Source: Streptococcaceae bacterium (lineage in GTDB: Bacteria; Bacillota; Bacilli; Lactobacillales; Streptococcaceae). Taken from it: a stretch of DNA of 7,412 nucleotides. Below the pieces are notes generated by a model. That model was not told where the DNA came from. It saw only the letters and a program-made list of their open reading frames with translations, and ran no database searches. Below are positions 6,171 to 7,412 of this stretch, piece after piece. The translations under genes and the position numbers were made by a program. How positions within the stretch are numbered: position 1 is the stretch's first letter; each line of letters begins with the position of its first letter. The stretch covers positions 1 to 7,412 of the forward strand of contig CADFQU010000042.1 of assembly GCA_902836505.1 (NCBI GenBank). Reading direction: 5' to 3'.

Positions 6171-6198
6171 CATGAAAATCCCTTATTTTCATGAAAAT
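6171..6198 (+). repeat. Nested inverted repeat / palindrome upstream of ntdP
   Basis: CATGAAAAT (6171-6179), CCCTT, ATTTTCATG (6185-6193) is a perfect 9-bp inverted repeat. Its right half continues into a 14-bp perfect palindrome ATTTTCATGAAAAT (6185-6198), giving two direct copies of CATGAAAAT. It starts ten bases after the recX stop and overlaps the -35/spacer of the ntdP promoter. No T-run follows on the plus strand, so an operator fits better than a terminator. Confidence 0.55.
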
Positions 6199-6202
6199 AT
6201 GA

Positions 6203-6208
6203 TACAAT
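6203..6208 (+). promoter_or_regulatory. ntdP promoter -10 (extended)
   Basis: TGATACAAT (6200-6208) is an extended -10 (TGnTACAAT). No good -35 is present; the expected position falls in CCCTTA next to the palindrome. Predicted start near 6215, leaving a leader of about 30 bases. Confidence 0.65.
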
Positions 6209-6246
6209 ATAGAGGATGTACTTAGATTGTAGAAAGTTGGTAAGTT

Positions 6247-6780
6247 ATGAAACTACCTAAAGAAGGCGACTTTATTACAATTCAAAGTTATAAACATGAT
6301 GGAAGTCTCCACCGAACTTGGCGGGATACCATGGTACTAAAAACTACGGAAAACGCACTTATCGGCGTCAATGATCATACTCTCGTCACAGAGAGCGATG
6401 GTAGAAGATGGATTACAAGAGAGCCAGCAATTGTCTACTTTCATAAGAAGTACTGGTTCAATATCATCGCTATGATACGAGATAATGAAGTATCCTATTA
6501 TTGTAATCTTGCCAGTCCATATTATATGGACCAAGAAGCACTAAAGTATATAGATTATGATCTTGATGTCAAAGTCTTTCCAGATGGTGATAAGAAACTG
6601 CTGGACGTAGAAGAATACGAACAGCACAAACGCAAAATGAACTATTCAGATGACATTGACTTTATCCTAAAAGAAAATGTCAAAATTCTTGTCGACTGGA
6701 TTAACAACCAGTTAGGTCCATTCTCTGAGGAATACATTAAAATTTGGTACAACCGTTATGTTGAACTGCGAAATAAATAA
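6247..6780 (+). CDS. ntdP: Nucleoside tri-/diphosphate phosphatase, DUF402 family
   Basis: A 177-residue protein matching the NtdP (DUF402) family of Firmicutes over its full length, starting [28 protein letters not shown]. The family hydrolyses NTPs and NDPs with a divalent metal. The metal-ligand candidates are all present: N87 and the D-x-D-x-D cluster D103/D105/D107, then D120 and E123; the 'HRTWRD' segment (22-27) supplies conserved basic residues near the active site. The cellular role remains poorly defined. The start at 6247 is the family start, although its SD is weak. It has its own promoter and ends 7 bases before a strong terminator, so it is probably monocistronic. Base use and length look normal. 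Confidence 0.9.
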   Translation: MKLPKEGDFITIQSYKHDGSLHRTWRDTMVLKTTENALIGVNDHTLVTESDGRRWITREPAIVYFHKKYWFNIIAMIRDNEVSYYCNLASPYYMDQEALKYIDYDLDVKVFPDGDKKLLDVEEYEQHKRKMNYSDDIDFILKENVKILVDWINNQLGPFSEEYIKIWYNRYVELRNK

Positions 6781-6786
6781 AGTTGG

Positions 6787-6808
6787 AAAGAGCGAAAGCT
6801 CTTTTTTT
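6787..6808 (+). terminator. Intrinsic terminator of ntdP
   Basis: AAAGAGC (6787-6793), GAAA tetraloop, GCTCTTT (6798-6804), running into a T7 tract (6802-6808). A textbook hairpin with a stable GNRA-type loop. Confidence 0.93.
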
Positions 6809-6820
6809 CGAACTTAATAC

Positions 6821-6849
6821 TTGCAATATCCACCTAAAACAAGTACTAT
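6821..6849 (+). promoter_or_regulatory. Promoter of the DUF960 gene
   Basis: TTGCAA (6821-6826), 17-base spacer, TACTAT (6844-6849). The -10 lies inside a perfect inverted repeat, AAGTAC-TAT-GTACTT (6841-6855). Predicted start near 6856, about 24 bases before the ATG. Confidence 0.65.
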
Positions 6850-6879
6850 GTACTTAATAAAAATAGGAAGGGAGACACT

Positions 6880-7197
6880 ATGGCGTTTACAAATACAAGA
6901 GGCCGCTATGCAAGTTTTGGGGTCGTAACCAGCTTACCGGATGATATCATCGATAGTTTCTGGTTTGTCATTGACAACTACCTCAAACATGTCTATCCCT
7001 TAAACCCCGTTTTAAAATTTGAACTCATCAATCGGAAAGGAAAAACAACCCTGCGCTTCAGTCAAAAAGACTTTCCTTTAGAAATCGCAGTTGATTTCCT
7101 GATTCCTTTCGACCCCTATTATCCAAGACAAGTCAGAATTGTTGATAACAAAGGACGAGAAACAATCATGCTGATTGACGAATACCAACTGTTATAA
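6880..7197 (+). CDS. DUF960 family protein
   Basis: A 105-residue cytoplasmic protein recognised as DUF960, a small family of streptococci and relatives with no known function. Features: conserved-looking start MAFTNTRGRYASFGVVTSLPDDIID, a predicted helix with aromatic residues 'SFWFVIDNYLKHVYPL' (26-41), then alternating strands 'LKFELINRKGKTTLRFSQ' (45-62) and 'QVRIVDNKGRETIMLID' (84-100), suggesting a small alpha/beta fold with a sheet. There is no cysteine, membrane segment or signal. The start is fixed by a strong SD (GGAAGGGAG) five bases before the ATG. It is preceded by its own promoter and a terminator, and its last codons form the first arm of the following terminator, so it is a single-gene unit facing the tRNA cluster. 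Confidence 0.88.
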   Translation: MAFTNTRGRYASFGVVTSLPDDIIDSFWFVIDNYLKHVYPLNPVLKFELINRKGKTTLRFSQKDFPLEIAVDFLIPFDPYYPRQVRIVDNKGRETIMLIDEYQLL

Positions 7198-7232
7198 CAT
7201 AAAAAGGCCTGATGGCCTTTTTATGTTATAAC
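7191..7232. terminator. Bidirectional terminator, 19-bp perfect hairpin
   Basis: Arms 7191-7209 and 7214-7232 are perfectly complementary (19 bp, loop TGAT). The core AAAAAGGCC-TGAT-GGCCTTTTT gives a T5 tract in either direction, ending both the DUF960 transcript and any tRNA read-through. The DUF960 stop codon (7195-7197) lies within the left arm. Confidence 0.93.
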
Positions 7233-7237
7233 AAAAT

Positions 7238-7258
7238 AAAAAAAGGCACATGACCTTT
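7238..7258 (-). terminator. Terminator of the tRNA cluster
   Basis: On the minus strand, AAAGG (7258-7254), 7-base loop, CCTTT (7246-7242) continuing into a T-run to 7238. It starts eight bases after the tRNA-Pro 3' end and precedes the larger bidirectional hairpin. Confidence 0.75.
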
Positions 7259-7266
7259 CAATAATA

Positions 7267-7340
7267 TCGGGAAGACAGGATTCGAACCTGCGACACCTTG
7301 GTCCCAAACCAAGTACTCTACCAAGCTGAGCTACTTCCCG
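7267..7340 (-). tRNA. tRNA-Pro (TGG)
   Basis: A complete 74-base tRNA. The acceptor stem is CGGGAAG (7340-7334) with CTTCCCG (7274-7268), followed by discriminator A at 7267. The D arm contains AGCTCAGCTTGGTAGAGT. The anticodon stem CTTGG/CCAAG surrounds loop TTTGGGA with anticodon TGG (7306-7304), and the T arm carries GGTTCGAATCC. CCA is not encoded and must be added. It is the last tRNA of its cluster in this window. Confidence 0.97.
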
Positions 7341-7359
7341 AACTAAAGCTTACGCTTTA

Positions 7360-7412
7360 TGCACCCTAGAGGAGTCGAACCTCTAACCGCCTGATTCGTA
7401 GTCAGGTACTCT
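7360..7412 (-). tRNA. tRNA-Arg (ACG), 5' part cut by window edge
   Basis: The 3' 53 bases are present: end of the D arm (AGAGT), anticodon stem CCTGA/TCAGG with loop CTACGAA and anticodon ACG (7399-7397), T arm GGTTCGACTCC, 3' acceptor arm AGGGTGC and discriminator A at 7360. ACG should be edited to ICG to read CGN codons. CCA is not encoded. A 19-base spacer separates it from tRNA-Pro, in the Arg-Pro order seen in streptococcal tRNA arrays behind rRNA operons; the rest of such an array would lie to the right. Confidence 0.95.

Noticed and set aside
6216..6260. 14-codon ORF (MYLDCRK...) overlapping the ntdP start as an upstream ORF
   Set aside because: It has no properly spaced SD, its ATG would fall on the predicted transcription start, and the amino acid pattern is unremarkable.
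1..7412. Mobile element, CRISPR array, toxin-antitoxin or defence island
   Set aside because: No transposase, integrase, spaced repeats or known defence domains were found; composition and gene order look like core streptococcal chromosome.

Overview
The window reads as a low-to-moderate GC Firmicute chromosome, almost certainly Streptococcus and probably one of the oral/mitis-sanguinis relatives. The basis is recognition of streptococcal families (DUF1912, DUF960, NtdP/DUF402, the RecX of about 258 residues, an RlmD paralogue next to recX), SD sites of the AGGAGG type, a Gram-positive T-box leader, and tRNAs without encoded CCA. The species cannot be fixed from sequence alone. All reading frames fit the standard bacterial code with TGG for Trp, so the in-frame TGA in recX is not explained by a recoded stop.

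Left part (1-991, minus strand): a T-box riboswitch with a probable valine (GUC) specifier and its own promoter precedes a GNAT acetyltransferase and a P-loop kinase-like protein that runs off the left edge. The two genes overlap by one base. In streptococci such a pair can sit ahead of valS, which would lie beyond base 1; that is inference.

Middle part (992-5226, minus strand): a monocistronic-looking gene for a Lys/Ala-rich helix-hairpin-helix protein has its own extended -10 promoter and a structured leader of about 90 nt. Upstream of it lies a tight five-gene run in transcription order: rlmD-type 23S rRNA m5U methyltransferase, cytidine-deaminase-like protein, DUF1858 protein, DUF438/hemerythrin-like/PAS protein, DUF1912 protein. 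Gaps are 17, 43, -1 and 2 bases. The DUF1858 and DUF438 products look like a split redox or gas sensing module. The rlmD promoter lies so close to its ATG that a leaderless mRNA is predicted.

Right part (5227-7197, plus strand): divergent from rlmD is recX, interrupted by an in-frame TGA at codon 172 of an otherwise intact 258-residue frame. It is followed by ntdP (DUF402) with a palindrome over its promoter and a clear terminator, then a DUF960 gene with its own promoter.

Right edge (7198-7412): a 19-bp perfect hairpin acts as a bidirectional terminator between DUF960 and an opposing tRNA-Arg(ACG)/tRNA-Pro(TGG) cluster. The cluster is probably the tail of a longer tRNA array, and it has a second terminator of its own. 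No insertion sequence, CRISPR array, phage or rRNA sequence was seen. The region is mostly ordinary core genome. The strongest anomaly is the broken recX; no new multi-gene defence or mobile system is supported.
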